In this document: in pieces, positions 29,503 through 39,040 of the stretch
Layout: every line of letters starts with the position of its first letter
How positions within the stretch are numbered: the stretch's first letter is position 1
From: Sulfitobacter faviae
GTDB taxonomy: Bacteria > Pseudomonadota > Alphaproteobacteria > Rhodobacterales > Rhodobacteraceae
NCBI RefSeq assembly: GCF_029870955.1
Contig: NZ_PGFQ01000001.1
Coordinates: 1,302,001 to 1,366,000 of the forward strand
Length of the DNA: 64,000 nucleotides
Reading direction: 5' to 3'
Translations under genes and position numbers: made by a program
The notes under the pieces: model-generated
Seen by the model: the letters and a program-made list of their open reading frames with translations, nothing else
Told to the model about the DNA's origin: nothing
The model's database searches: none

Positions 29503-30396
29503 TCATCGTTTGTTCATATCCTGCTGCCATTCTCGCACCAAACCGGCGGGCGTTTGAGTTTCTGGCGTGAAATCGACGTGGCGTTCAAGTGCCTTCGTAT
29601 CCAGCCGCACCTCGGGAATGGCGGAAGCAGGGGCCGGCTTGGGCTCCCACGCCAGCCCCGCCGCATCCAACAACGCGCCCATTTCCACCGCGCCGGGTGC
29701 CGCGATGTTCAGAATGGGCGGCAGGTGTTCTACATGGCAGAGCGCGTGGAGCACCCGCGCCAAGGTCACCGGCCCGATGTAACTGCGGCTTGGCGTGCGG
29801 CCATCGGGGAAGCGATCAATCTGCATGCCCGGCCGCCAACCGCCGAGGATCGCATCCGCCCCCGCTACGTTGCCGATCCGTAGCGCGGTGACTGCGGTCT
29901 CGCCGCTCGCCTCTTGCACTGCCTTTTCCATCGCAAGCTTCTGTCGGCCGTAATCCGACAGCGGAGCGCAGGACAGATCCTCTTGCAGCGGGCCGCCCTC
30001 TGCACCGTAGACCGCCGCCGATGAGGCGACGAGAAGCCGCGGGACCCCCGCCGTCTCTGCCAGTTTCAACGCAGCTAAGGCGAGGGTCGCATTGTCTTCC
30101 AAAGCGGCATCACAAGCACCCGCGTGGGCCGGGGTCACACCTGCCAAAGAGATGATCGCCCTTGCCCCACGCGCGGCTGCGAGGGCCGCGTCGCTTGGGC
30201 TCTCTTCCGCATTCGGTAGCTTGAAATCATAAAAGCCAGGCCGCGGCTCTCTAGACTGGCTGCGCAGCGCCTGCGGCTCTGGCCAATGACGGCGCAGCAT
30301 ACCGCCCAATCGGCCCGTCGCACCTAGCAAAAGCACGCCGTTAAAGATCACAGAGCTGCCCGGACACGCGCTGTCTTTTGAAATCATTGACGCCAT
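29503..30396 (-). CDS. NAD-dependent epimerase/dehydratase family protein
   Basis: A 297-residue extended SDR. The cofactor loop is LLLGATGRLGGMLRRHW, followed by IISLAGVTPAHAG, the serine in LLVASSAAVYG and the YGRQKLAMEKAV catalytic Tyr-x3-Lys. Substrate unknown; its place upstream of the priming sugar transferase suggests nucleotide-sugar modification for exopolysaccharide. It is divergent from the OPX gene. Confidence 0.82.
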   Translation of the reverse strand: MASMISKDSACPGSSVIFNGVLLLGATGRLGGMLRRHWPEPQALRSQSREPRPGFYDFKLPNAEESPSDAALAAARGARAIISLAGVTPAHAGACDAALEDNATLALAALKLAETAGVPRLLVASSAAVYGAEGGPLQEDLSCAPLSDYGRQKLAMEKAVQEASGETAVTALRIGNVAGADAILGGWRPGMQIDRFPDGRTPSRSYIGPVTLARVLHALCHVEHLPPILNIAAPGAVEMGALLDAAGLAWEPKPAPASAIPEVRLDTKALERHVDFTPETQTPAGLVREWQQDMNKR

Positions 30397-30498
30397 ATGT
30401 TCAGCCTCTATCCTGAATGACTAGAATTTCGGATGGGGACCGGCTTTACAACATCCTTTGCAAGCCACCAATTTACACTGCATACAGGCACAAGTACC

Positions 30499-30510
30499 CC
30501 GGTTTACCGG
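30499..30510. promoter_or_regulatory. Small inverted repeat in the divergent epimerase/OPX promoter region
   Basis: CCGGT-TT-ACCGG is a perfect 5-bp inverted repeat 30 nt before the OPX start. It could be an operator for this AT-rich divergent gap (30397-30539). No clear sigma-70 boxes were recognised. Confidence 0.3.
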
Positions 30511-30539
30511 TGAAACACCAGAAAGCGACTGCGCATCTT

Positions 30540-31658
30540 ATGAAGCACCTGAGCAAACTGTTCCTCTTGGCCCTGATGGCCCTTTCTCTGGCGGCTTGCG
30601 GCAACCTCCCCCGCGGTGCGGCGATCGAGAGAGAGGTAACGAAGGAAGCAGCCGCTCCTGATGCCGATATCGCCGTCTATCCGGTTACCCGAGCCTTTCT
30701 GCCCAGTGTGGCTCAGTGGCCCAACACTGGCGAGCGGCGCCATGGCTGGATCGGTGCCAGCCGAGGATCGAACGCCCAGGTCATCCGCCCCGGTGATCGG
30801 CTGGACATTCTGGTTTGGGACAGCGGCGACAACTCGTTGCTGACATCTCCGGCTCAGCAAGTTGCCACCCTCCCCGGCATTCGCGTCTCGGAAAGCGGCA
30901 CCATCTTCATGCCCTATATCGGCAAGGTCAGAGTCTCGGGCCGCACCCCGGATTCAGCGCGGCAGTTGCTCCAACGCCGGCTTGAGACAATCGTGCCTGC
31001 GGCACAGGTGCAACTGGCGATGACCGAGGGTCGCAGCAACTCTGTCGATCTGGTGAGCGGCGTGAGCAGCCCCGGCAACATCCTAATGCCGGACAACAAC
31101 TTCACCGTTCTCGCCGCAATCTCGGCTGGCGGCGGCGTGCTCTCCAGTATCGAAAACCCGCAGGTCAAACTGCTGCGCGGCGCCAATATCTATACCACCT
31201 CGATCGACCGGCTTTATGAGAACCCAAGCCTCGACACCCGGCTGATCGGGGGCGACAAGCTGATCATCGAAGATGACCGCCGCTACTTCCTGTCGCTGGG
31301 TGCCGCCGGGCGGGAGGCACAGTTTCCCTTCAACCGCGACGAAGTCTCGGCGCTGGACGCATTGGCAATCATCGGCGGGGTGAACGAATCCCGCGCCGAT
31401 CCCGAAGGCATCCTGATCCTGCGCGAATACCCCGCCAGCGCGGTGAGTGCGGGCGTGCGCGGCCCGCGCCGCACGCGGGTGGTGTTCACGCTGGATCTGA
31501 CCACATCCGACGGGCTGTTCTCGGCGCGGAATTTCCACATTCAATCCGGCGATCTGGTGCTCGCGACGGAAAGCCCGCTGTCGGACACCCGCACCATTCT
31601 GGGCCTTGTCGGATCGGTCTTCGGGCTGGTGAATACCGCCGGAAACCTCGGCAACTGA
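30540..31658 (+). CDS. Polysaccharide export (OPX/Wza-like) outer membrane lipoprotein
   Basis: A 372-residue lipoprotein: signal LSKLFLLALMALSLAACGN with lipobox LAAC. The polysaccharide export domain starts near residue 80 (VIRPGDRLDILVW) and includes VSESGTIFMPYIGKVRVSGRT; SLBB-type repeats follow. It would form the outer membrane exit channel for polysaccharide. The ATG at 30540 was chosen for the signal peptide, although its binding site is weak and the frame opens at 30417. No Wzc-type co-polymerase, flippase or polymerase is in the window, so the machine is incomplete here. Confidence 0.88.
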   Translation: MKHLSKLFLLALMALSLAACGNLPRGAAIEREVTKEAAAPDADIAVYPVTRAFLPSVAQWPNTGERRHGWIGASRGSNAQVIRPGDRLDILVWDSGDNSLLTSPAQQVATLPGIRVSESGTIFMPYIGKVRVSGRTPDSARQLLQRRLETIVPAAQVQLAMTEGRSNSVDLVSGVSSPGNILMPDNNFTVLAAISAGGGVLSSIENPQVKLLRGANIYTTSIDRLYENPSLDTRLIGGDKLIIEDDRRYFLSLGAAGREAQFPFNRDEVSALDALAIIGGVNESRADPEGILILREYPASAVSAGVRGPRRTRVVFTLDLTTSDGLFSARNFHIQSGDLVLATESPLSDTRTILGLVGSVFGLVNTAGNLGN

Positions 31659-31659
31659 C

Positions 31660-32904
31660 CTAGCCGATCCGCTTGCCCTCAGGCACCAATGCGTTGATCT
31701 GCGCAAGGTGTTCGGGCAGGCAGCGGGTCAGGAAATCGTAATTCTCGACCACATGGGCCCGCGCCGCCGGGCCGAGATGGGCGTGATCCTGCGGATGGGC
31801 GAGCACCTCTACCACCTGCGCTGCCAGCGCATCGGGGTCGAAGAAATCCACCAGCAGGCCGGTTTCACCATGGGTCACGGCCTCGCGCACCGGGGCCACG
31901 TCGGAGGCGACGATCGTGGCCTGCATCGACATGGCCTCGAGCAAGGACCAAGACAGCACGAAGGGCATCGTCAGATAGATGTGACAGCGGCTGATCTGCA
32001 CCAGCTTCTTGAAGTCGGGATAGGGCACTTTGCCCACGAAATGCACGCGGTCCCAATCGACCCGATCCTGCAACTCCGCCGCCATCTCTCCGCGCAGACC
32101 GCCGGGATGATCGCTCTGCTTGCCGTAGGAGACCTCATTGCCGCCGACGATCACCACCCGCGCATGGGGCCGCTCTGCCAAGATACGCGGCAGGGCGCGC
32201 ATCATCGTGTGAAAGCCGCGGGTCTTTTCCAGATTGCGCGCGACATAGGTGATGATCTCATCCTCGCGCGTCACGGGCCGCGCCAAACGCCCCAGACGCA
32301 GACTGACATCCGGATCGGGCAAGAGCTGATCGGTGCGGATGCCGTCGTGACAGACATAGAGCTTGCGGTGAAAGCTCTCGGGAAAACGGTCGCGCTGCCA
32401 ATAGGTCGGGCAATGGCCCAGATCGACGGTTTCGATATTGGCCAGCGGTACGATGTTGCGGGCATGGTTGAGGTAGGGCGCATGGGCCGAGATTTTCTCG
32501 GCAGGGTCAAAGCCCACCATGCCGCCGGTCATGTTATAGTAATACTCGAAATAACCGATGATCGGCACATCCGGCCAAAGCTGTTTGAAGAAACTTAACT
32601 CCCCCCAACCGACGTGGCCGATGATGATGTCGGGGCGAAACTCCTCTCGCGTTTCGATCTGCTGGGCGGCGTTGACGGCGCCGAACCCATTGCCTGAGGC
32701 TTCCTCCCAAATGCGCGAGAGACCATAGGCCTTCTCGTCGGGGCGGTGATGGGGGCGGTAGACACGGGTTTCGACCCCCGGCAACTGCGGCGCATTCTGA
32801 CGTTGGGTCAGAAAATAAATGCGATGCCCGCCCGCCTGCGCCAGCCATTGTATCAATTCCCGGTATTGGCCGGGCATGTTCTGGTGCACAAAGAGAAAAT
32901 TCAT
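31660..32904 (-). CDS. Glycosyltransferase, GT4-like (GT-B fold)
   Basis: A 414-residue protein. The N-terminal domain starts NFLFVHQNMPGQYRELIQWL; the C-terminal donor domain has TYVARNLEKTRGFHTMMRALP, RVVIVGG and the LSWSLLEAMSMQATIVASD motif with the E-x7-E-like donor-binding pattern. It transfers a sugar to a polysaccharide or other acceptor at the cytosolic face. Tail to tail with the OPX gene (1 nt apart). The assignment to GT4 is by motif only. Confidence 0.85.
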   Translation of the reverse strand: MNFLFVHQNMPGQYRELIQWLAQAGGHRIYFLTQRQNAPQLPGVETRVYRPHHRPDEKAYGLSRIWEEASGNGFGAVNAAQQIETREEFRPDIIIGHVGWGELSFFKQLWPDVPIIGYFEYYYNMTGGMVGFDPAEKISAHAPYLNHARNIVPLANIETVDLGHCPTYWQRDRFPESFHRKLYVCHDGIRTDQLLPDPDVSLRLGRLARPVTREDEIITYVARNLEKTRGFHTMMRALPRILAERPHARVVIVGGNEVSYGKQSDHPGGLRGEMAAELQDRVDWDRVHFVGKVPYPDFKKLVQISRCHIYLTMPFVLSWSLLEAMSMQATIVASDVAPVREAVTHGETGLLVDFFDPDALAAQVVEVLAHPQDHAHLGPAARAHVVENYDFLTRCLPEHLAQINALVPEGKRIG

Positions 32905-33012
32905 ATAATCGTTCCGTAAATGCCTTGCGCGCCAGTTAGCCGCAAGCGGCGCGCTCTGGCAACATCGCGCGCCCTTTCCGATGGCGTGATCGCTTGAACC
33001 TCCCCCGGCCCT

Positions 33013-34829
33013 ATGTCACCTTTGGACATGACAGATAAAACGTTCCCCTCTTGGCCCGATGTGGCCGCGCAATTGGTCGAGGTCGCCGCCGGACGGCGCG
33101 CGGCCGATACGATCATCACCGGCGGCACATGGGTCAATGTGCACACCCGCGAATGCCTGCCCGACCATGACATCGCCATCGCCGCCGGGCGCATCGCCTT
33201 TGTCGGCCCCGACGCGAGCCATTGCCGCGGCGATGATACCCTTATCATCGCCGCCAAGGGCCGCTATATGGCGCCCGGCCTTTGCGACGGGCATATGCAT
33301 ATCGAGAGCACCATGCTCACCCCCGCCGAGTTCGCCCGCGCCGTGATCCCGCATGGCACCACCTCGGCCTTCACCGACCCGCATGAGATCGCCAATGTGC
33401 TGGGCCTCGACGGCGTGCGCATGATGCACGACGAAGCGCTAATGCAGCCCATTAACATCTTCACGCAGATGCCCTCCTGCGCGCCCTCGGCGCCGGGGCT
33501 GGAGACGACCGGCTTCGAGATTACTGCCGAGGACGTGGCCGAGGCGATGACATGGCCCGGTATCGTCGGTCTGGGCGAGATGATGAACTTCCCGGGCGTC
33601 AGCAACGCAGATCCGCAGATGCTGGCCGAGATCGCGGCCACGCAACGCGCGAACAAGACGGTGGGCGGGCATTACGCCTCGCCCGACCTTGGCCCCGCCT
33701 TCGCCGCCTATGTGGCCGGTGGCCCGGCGGACGATCACGAGGGCACCTGCGAGGCTGACGCCGTGGCGCGGATGCGGCAGGGCATGCGCTCAATGATCCG
33801 GCTCGGCTCCGCGTGGTACGACGTGAAGACCCAGATTACCGCGATTACCGAGAAAGGGCTCGATCCGCGCAACATGATCCTGTGCACCGATGACAGCCAC
33901 TCGGGCACCATCACCAACGAGGGCCACATGAACCGCGTGCTGCGCCATGCCATCGACTGCGGCTGCGACCCGCTGGTGGCGCTGCAGATGGCGACGCTCA
34001 ACACCGCCACGCATTTCGGGCTGGAGCGCGAGATCGGCTCGCTCACCCCGGGCCGCCGGGCCGACGTGATCCTGACCTCGGACCTTGTCTCCTTCCCGGT
34101 GGAGATGGTGATCGCCCGCGGCGAGGTCGTGGCCGAAAGCGGCAAATGCCTTGTCGACTGCCCGCATTACGACTGGCCCAGCAGCGCGCGCAACACCGTG
34201 AACATGGCGCGCGACCTTGCGGCGGCGGACTTCGACATCCCCGCCCCGAGGGCGCCAATGCCGTCACCGCCAATGTCATCGGCGTGGTCGAGAACCAAGC
34301 CCCGACCCGGGCGCTGAAGTTCGAACTGCCGGTGACCGAAGGCCGCGTGCAGGGCACCGGCGAGGTCTGCCAGATCGCGCTGGTCGAGCGCCACCGCGCC
34401 ACCGGCACGGTGACCAATGCCTTCGTCTCGGGCTTTGGCTACGAGGGGCGCATGGCCATGGCCTCGACCGTGGCGCATGACAGCCACCACATGATCGTCG
34501 TGGGCACCGATGCCGAGGAGATGGCCCGCGCCGCCAACCGCCTGCGCGAAGTGGGTGGTGGCATCACCATCTTCCGCGAGGGCGAGGAACTGGCGCTGGT
34601 GGCCCTGCCGATCGCCGGGCTGATGTCCGACCGCCCCGCCGCTGAGGTCGCCGCCGATGCCGAAGCCCTCGTTCAGGCGATGATCGACTGTGGCTGCAAG
34701 CTGAACAACGCCTATATGCAGCATTCGCTCTTGGCCCTTGTGGTGATCCCCGAACTGCGGATCTCGGACCTTGGGCTGGTCGATGTGCAGAAATTTGAAA
34801 TCATACCTTTGTTAGAGCCGCAAACATGA
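33013..34829 (+). CDS. ade: Adenine deaminase, frameshifted in this assembly
   Basis: Metal-dependent amidohydrolase that converts adenine to hypoxanthine plus ammonia. The metal motif GLCDGHMHIESTML and PHGTTSAFTDPHEIANV are typical of bacterial Ade, as are DDSHSGTITNEGH and the C-terminal GCKLNNAYMQHS. One C is missing in CCCC at 34244-34247; repaired length is 605 residues. The second M (33028) is an alternative start. Its stop overlaps amn (ATGA), giving an adenine salvage pair. Confidence 0.92.
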
Positions 34830-36288
34830 CAACGATCCTGACCCCGGACACCCCGAACCCGGAAAGCTTCCGCGATGCGACCGCTGCCGTGGACCGTCTG
34901 ACCGAACTCTATCAGCAGGCCACCACCTTCCTGCGGGAGTCTTTTGCCAAGGCGATGGAGAGCTCGGCCCCCGATGCCCGCGTCCGCGCCTTTTACCCTG
35001 AGCTGCGGTTTCGCACCTCCTCCTATGCGCATGTGGATACGCGGCTGTCTTTCGGGCATGTCTCCTCTCCCGGCACCTTTGCGGCGACGATCACCCGGCC
35101 CGATCTGTTTCGGAACTACCTGATCCAGCAAATTGGCCTGTTGATCGAAAACCACGACCAGCCGGTGATCGTCGGCCCTTCGACCACGCCGATCCCGGTG
35201 CATTTCGCCATGTCCGGCGACAACGCGCTGAACGTGCCGCAAGAGGGGCGGCGGACTTCACCCTGCGCGATGTCTTTGACGTGCCAGATTTGTCGACCAC
35301 CAATGACGATATCGTCAACGGCACCTATGTGCCCGAGGATGACGTGCGACCGCTTGCCCCCTTCACTGCGCAGCGGGTCGATTACTCCCTCGCGCGGCTG
35401 GCGCATTACACGGCCACGGATCCTGAGCATTTCCAGACCCATGTGCTGTTCACCAACTACCAGTTCTATGTGACGGAGTTCGAGCAATACGCCCGCGAGA
35501 TGCTGCGCGACCCGGAAAGCGGCTATACCGCCTTCGTCTCGACCGGCAATGCCGAGATCACCGACCCCGATGCGCCCTTGGCCGAAACGCTGAAGACGCC
35601 GCAGATGCCGACCTATCACCTCAAGCGGGCGGATGGGTCGGGCATCACGCTGGTCAACATCGGCGTCGGACCGTCCAACGCCAAGACGGCGACGGACCAC
35701 ATCGCCGTGCTGCGCCCCCATGCATGGCTGATGGTCGGCCACTGCGCCGGTCTGCGCAACACGCAGGCTTTGGGTGATTTCGTGCTGGCGCATGGTTACC
35801 TGCGCGAGGATCACGTTCTGGACGACGACCTGCCGGTCTGGGTGCCGATCCCGGCGCTGGCCGAGATCCAGATCGCGCTGGAGCAATCGGTGGCGCAGGT
35901 CACCCAGCTTGAGGGCTATGAGCTGAAACGCATCATGCGCACCGGCACCGTCGCCACCATCGACAACCGCAATTGGGAGCTGCGCGACCAATCCGGCCCG
36001 GTGCAACGGCTGAGCCAGTCCCGCGCCGTGGCGCTGGATATGGAAAGCGCCACCATCGCCGCCAATGGCTATCGCTTCCGGGTGCCCTATGGCACGCTGC
36101 TATGCGTGTCGGACAAACCGCTGCATGGGGAGTTGAAACTGCCCGGCATGGCCTCGGACTTCTACAAAACTCAAGTCGCCCGCCATCTGATGATTGGCAT
36201 CCGCGCCATGGAGTTGCTGCGCCGCATGCCGCTGGAGCGGATCCACAGCCGGAAACTTCGGTCCTTCGACGAAACGGCGTTCCTATAG
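34826..36288 (+). CDS. amn: AMP nucleosidase, frameshifted in this assembly
   Basis: Hydrolyses AMP to adenine and ribose 5-phosphate. The N-terminal AMP nucleosidase domain (SYAHVDTRLSFGHVSSPGTF) and the C-terminal phosphorylase-type domain (GVGPSNAKTATDHIAVLRP; LDMESATIAANGYRFRVPYG) are both complete after adding one G in GGGG at 35245-35248, giving 487 residues. It is translationally coupled to adenine deaminase, so AMP would be taken to hypoxanthine in two steps. Confidence 0.93.
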
Positions 36289-36332
36289 GGCTGGAAACAG
36301 CGGAAAATCGCATGTTTTCGCGTTTATAGCGC

Positions 36333-36358
36333 CACAATTCGTTGTGTTATCCCACAAC
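36333..36358. promoter_or_regulatory. Overlapping inverted repeats upstream of the HU gene
   Basis: CACAA-TTCG-TTGTG (36333-36346) shares its right arm with GTTGTG-TTATCC-CACAAC (36341-36358). The two hairpins or half-site pairs are mutually exclusive in RNA, or form a three-half-site operator in DNA, 60-80 bp before hupB. Confidence 0.35.
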
Positions 36359-36415
36359 ATACCGTTACATTCCGGCCATGAGGCCCTAAAAAGCGGGCAG
36401 TCTAAGGAGAATAAA

Positions 36416-36703
36416 ATGGCAAAACCGATGACCAAGACCCAGCTCGTTGCTGCTCTGGCAGAAGAGATGGACACCGACAAGAAATCCGCAGGCGCAGCGC
36501 TCGACGCCGTTTGCAACCTGATCACCCGTGAAGTGTCCGCCGGCGGTGCCGTGACCCTGCCGGGCGTTGGCAAAATCTATTGCCGTGAGCGCCCCGAGCG
36601 GATGGTCCGCAACCCCGCCACTGGTGAACAGTTCAAGAAAGACGCCGACAAAGTGGTCAAGATGACCATCGCGAAGGCGCTGAAGGACAGCGTGAACGAG
36701 TAA
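36416..36703 (+). CDS. hupB: HU-family nucleoid DNA-binding protein
   Basis: A 95-residue histone-like protein that bends and compacts DNA. It has the HU core KTQLVAALAEEMDTDKKSAG, GAVTLPGVGKI and the DNA-contacting arm ERPERMVRNPATGE. ATG preceded by AAGGAG at 8 nt. It stands alone between amn and a strong terminator. Confidence 0.95.
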   Translation: MAKPMTKTQLVAALAEEMDTDKKSAGAALDAVCNLITREVSAGGAVTLPGVGKIYCRERPERMVRNPATGEQFKKDADKVVKMTIAKALKDSVNE

Positions 36704-36724
36704 GCCTTGGGCTGAGCGTTTACG

Positions 36725-36753
36725 AAAGGGTCGTCTTCGGGCGGCCCTTTTTT
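36725..36753 (+). terminator. Rho-independent terminator of hupB
   Basis: AAAGGGTCGTC (36725-36735) pairs with GGCGGCCCTTT across a TTCG tetraloop and is followed by more T residues, 22 nt after the hupB stop. Confidence 0.92.
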
Positions 36754-36818
36754 GTGAGAATACTGAGCGCCGTCGCCCGCCCGCATCTTTGCGATCTCGC
36801 ACCTCTTCCGTATAAAGA

Positions 36819-36859
36819 TACCACAAGACAGGGTCATCGCCTGCCCGCGGGTCGGCGAT
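36819..36859 (+). repeat. Short derivative of the dispersed palindromic repeat (copy C)
   Basis: The palindrome ATCGCC..CCCGCGGG..GGCGAT (36836-36859) is preceded by ATACCAC and GGGTC. Compared with copies A and B, the first GGCCCGG/CCGGGCC palindrome is missing. Confidence 0.55.
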
Positions 36860-36932
36860 CCAACGCTAGCTTCGTGCCACTTTATGGCTCAGCCATGATG
36901 TGCGGTCGCGAGGTTCTACCCAGCCTCGCCAT

Positions 36933-37000
36933 ATCGCCTACCCGGGGGCGGGCAGGCGATGGCCCGGCGCCTACGGCTTGTCTCCGGGCCGGGTGGTATA
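36933..37000 (-). repeat. Dispersed two-palindrome repeat, copy A
   Basis: ATCGCC..CCCG/CGGG..GGCGAT (36933-36960) joins a second palindrome GGCCCGG..CCGGGCC (36961-36990) followed by GGGTGGTATA. The reverse complement aligns along its length with 44331-44400, including spacers (AAGCCG) and the flank TACCACC. Confidence 0.75.
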
Positions 37001-37108
37001 CATTAAAGCCGGACATTCCTACCCCTCCTCCACAACATCCCACCAAACCCACCTTGCCCTCCCCTACAAACCCGCCATTCCTTAGCAAGTTCAGCACAGG
37101 GGCATTTC

Positions 37109-37978
37109 ATGGACATCCGCGCAATTCTCATGGGGCTGGCCTTTGCCGTGATGTGGTCCTCGGCCTTCACCTCTGCCCGCATCATCGTGATGGACGCCTC
37201 TCCCCTGCTGGCCCTCTCCCTGCGCTACCTGATCTCGGGCCTGATCGGCGTCGGCATTGCGCTGGCCTTGGGGCAAAGCTGGCGGCTCACCCCCGCGCAA
37301 TGGCGGGCGACGATCATCTTCGGCGTGCTGCAAAACGCGGTCTACCTCGGCCTGAACTTCATCGCCATGCAGACCATCGAGGCATCCCTCGCCGCGATCA
37401 TCGCCTCGACCATGCCGCTGCTCGTCGGCTTCGCCGCTTGGGCCTTCTTGGGTGAAAAACTGCGCCCTCTGGGCATCGCCGGGCTGTTTGCCGGTGTCAT
37501 CGGCGTCGCCATCATCATGGGCGCGCGCCTTGGCGGGCAAGTGGACCTCTATGGCCTCATCCTCTGCGCCGTCGGCGTGGTTGCCCTCACTGCTGCCACC
37601 CTGCTGGTGCGCGGCGCGACCTCGGGCGGAAACTTCTTGATGGTTGTGGGCCTGCAAATGCTTGTCGGCTGCGTCGCCCTCTCCATCGCCACCGCGCTGT
37701 TCGAAACGCCCCGGATCGACCCCAGCCTGCGCCTGACGCTCGCCTTCGCCTATACCTGCCTCGTGCCCGGCCTTGCCGCCACCGTGGTCTGGTTCTGGCT
37801 GGTCAACCGCATCGGCGCCACAAGGGCGGCGACCTTTCACTTCCTCAACCCCTTCTTTGGCGTGGCCATCGCAGCGCTGCTGCTGGGCGAAACGCTGGGG
37901 CCGCGCGACATCCTTGGCGTCGCGATCATCGCGGGCGGCATCCTCGCCGTCCAAGTCTCGCGCCAGCGCAGGGCGTAA
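37109..37978 (+). CDS. DMT-superfamily (EamA) permease
   Basis: A 289-residue inner membrane protein with ten hydrophobic helices in two EamA repeats. The first starts AILMGLAFAVMWSSAFTSARI; the second has PGLAATVVWFWLVNRIGATRAATFHFLNP with the conserved proline. Such proteins usually export amino acids, metabolites or nucleobases; the substrate is unknown here. It stands alone. Confidence 0.85.
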   Translation: MDIRAILMGLAFAVMWSSAFTSARIIVMDASPLLALSLRYLISGLIGVGIALALGQSWRLTPAQWRATIIFGVLQNAVYLGLNFIAMQTIEASLAAIIASTMPLLVGFAAWAFLGEKLRPLGIAGLFAGVIGVAIIMGARLGGQVDLYGLILCAVGVVALTAATLLVRGATSGGNFLMVVGLQMLVGCVALSIATALFETPRIDPSLRLTLAFAYTCLVPGLAATVVWFWLVNRIGATRAATFHFLNPFFGVAIAALLLGETLGPRDILGVAIIAGGILAVQVSRQRRA

Positions 37979-38057
37979 CGCCAGTGTGAGGCGCACCCCC
38001 TTTGAATTTCACCGCCACACCCCATCTAATAGGCCAAGCCCATGAACGGAGGACGCC

Positions 38058-38507
38058 ATGCCCCAATACGAGAAAACCAATGCCGCGATTGACGCGCTGA
38101 GCCCCGAAGAATTCCACGTCACCCAACGCAGCGGCACCGAACGCCCCGGCACCGGCAAGTACCTCGACAACAAGGAACCGGGCATCTACGTCGACATCGT
38201 TTCGGGCGAGCCGCTCTTTGCCTCCTCGGACAAATACGAAAGCGGCTGCGGCTGGCCGAGCTTCACCAAACCGATCGAGCCTGCCTACGTTGAAGAGTTG
38301 GAAGACGCCTCGCTCGGCATGGTCCGCACGGAAGTGCGCAGCAAACACGGCGACAGCCACCTTGGCCATGTCTTCCCCGATGGCCCGCCCGACCGGGGCG
38401 GGCTGCGCTATTGCATCAATTCCGCCTCCCTGCGCTTCATCCACCGTGACGACATGGAAGCCGAAGGCTATGGCGAATATCTCAACCAAGTGGAGAATGT
38501 GACATGA
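38058..38507 (+). CDS. msrB: Peptide-methionine (R)-S-oxide reductase MsrB
   Basis: A 149-residue repair enzyme reducing methionine-R-sulfoxide. The catalytic cysteine is in [26 protein letters not shown] and the conserved [14 protein letters not shown] segment are present. The two CxxC zinc motifs of many MsrB proteins are absent, so this is the zinc-free form. ATG preceded by GGAGGA. It overlaps msrA by 4 nt. Confidence 0.95.
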   Translation: MPQYEKTNAAIDALSPEEFHVTQRSGTERPGTGKYLDNKEPGIYVDIVSGEPLFASSDKYESGCGWPSFTKPIEPAYVEELEDASLGMVRTEVRSKHGDSHLGHVFPDGPPDRGGLRYCINSASLRFIHRDDMEAEGYGEYLNQVENVT

Positions 38508-39012
38508 CAACCGAACGCGCAGTATTGGCCGGGGCTGTTTCTGGGGCATGCAGGACCTGATCCGCCGCCGCCCCGGCGTGGTCTCGACCCGCGTCGGCTA
38601 TACCGGCGGCGACGTGTCCAATGCGACCTACCGCAACCACGGCACCCATGCCGAAGGGATCGAGATCATGTTCGACCCCGCGAAGACCTCTTACCGCGAG
38701 CTGCTGGAATTCTTCTTTCAGATCCACGACCCGACCACGGTGAACCGTCAGGGTAACGACATCGGGATGAGCTACCGTTCGGCGATCTACTATGTGAACG
38801 ACGAACAGAAAGCCGTCGCCGAAGACACCATCGCCGATGTCGAGGCCTCCGGCCTCTGGCCCGGCAAAGTGGTGACCGAGGTCGAGCCCGTGGGTGATTT
38901 TTGGGAGGCCGAGCCCGAGCATCAGGATTATCTTGAGCGGCTGCCCAACGGCTATACCTGCCACTTCCCGCGCGCCGATTGGGTGCTGCCCAAACGCGAC
39001 GCCGCAGAATGA
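38504..39012 (+). CDS. msrA: Peptide-methionine (S)-S-oxide reductase MsrA, frameshifted in this assembly
   Basis: The ATG overlaps the msrB stop. The first codons read TERAVLAGG; the frame is lost in GGGG at 38531-38534, exactly where the catalytic GCFWG motif should be, and restored by one G. The remainder ([36 protein letters not shown]) is a standard MsrA, 169 residues. With msrB it repairs both methionine sulfoxide diastereomers. Confidence 0.92.
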
Positions 39013-39040
39013 ACCGCAGCCCCCGGCCCCGCGCCGGGGG

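Larger units (their letters stand above)
36754..37108. other. Gene-free gap of 355 bp between hupB terminator and DMT permease gene
   Basis: No convincing coding region. It contains two copies or fragments of a palindromic repeat (36819-36859 and 36933-37000) and a pyrimidine-rich stretch up to the permease start. No clear promoter boxes were recognised. Confidence 0.6.

Noticed and set aside
36754..37455. 233-codon plus-strand frame
   Set aside because: Starts in the hupB terminator, runs through palindromic repeats and then in the wrong frame of the permease gene.
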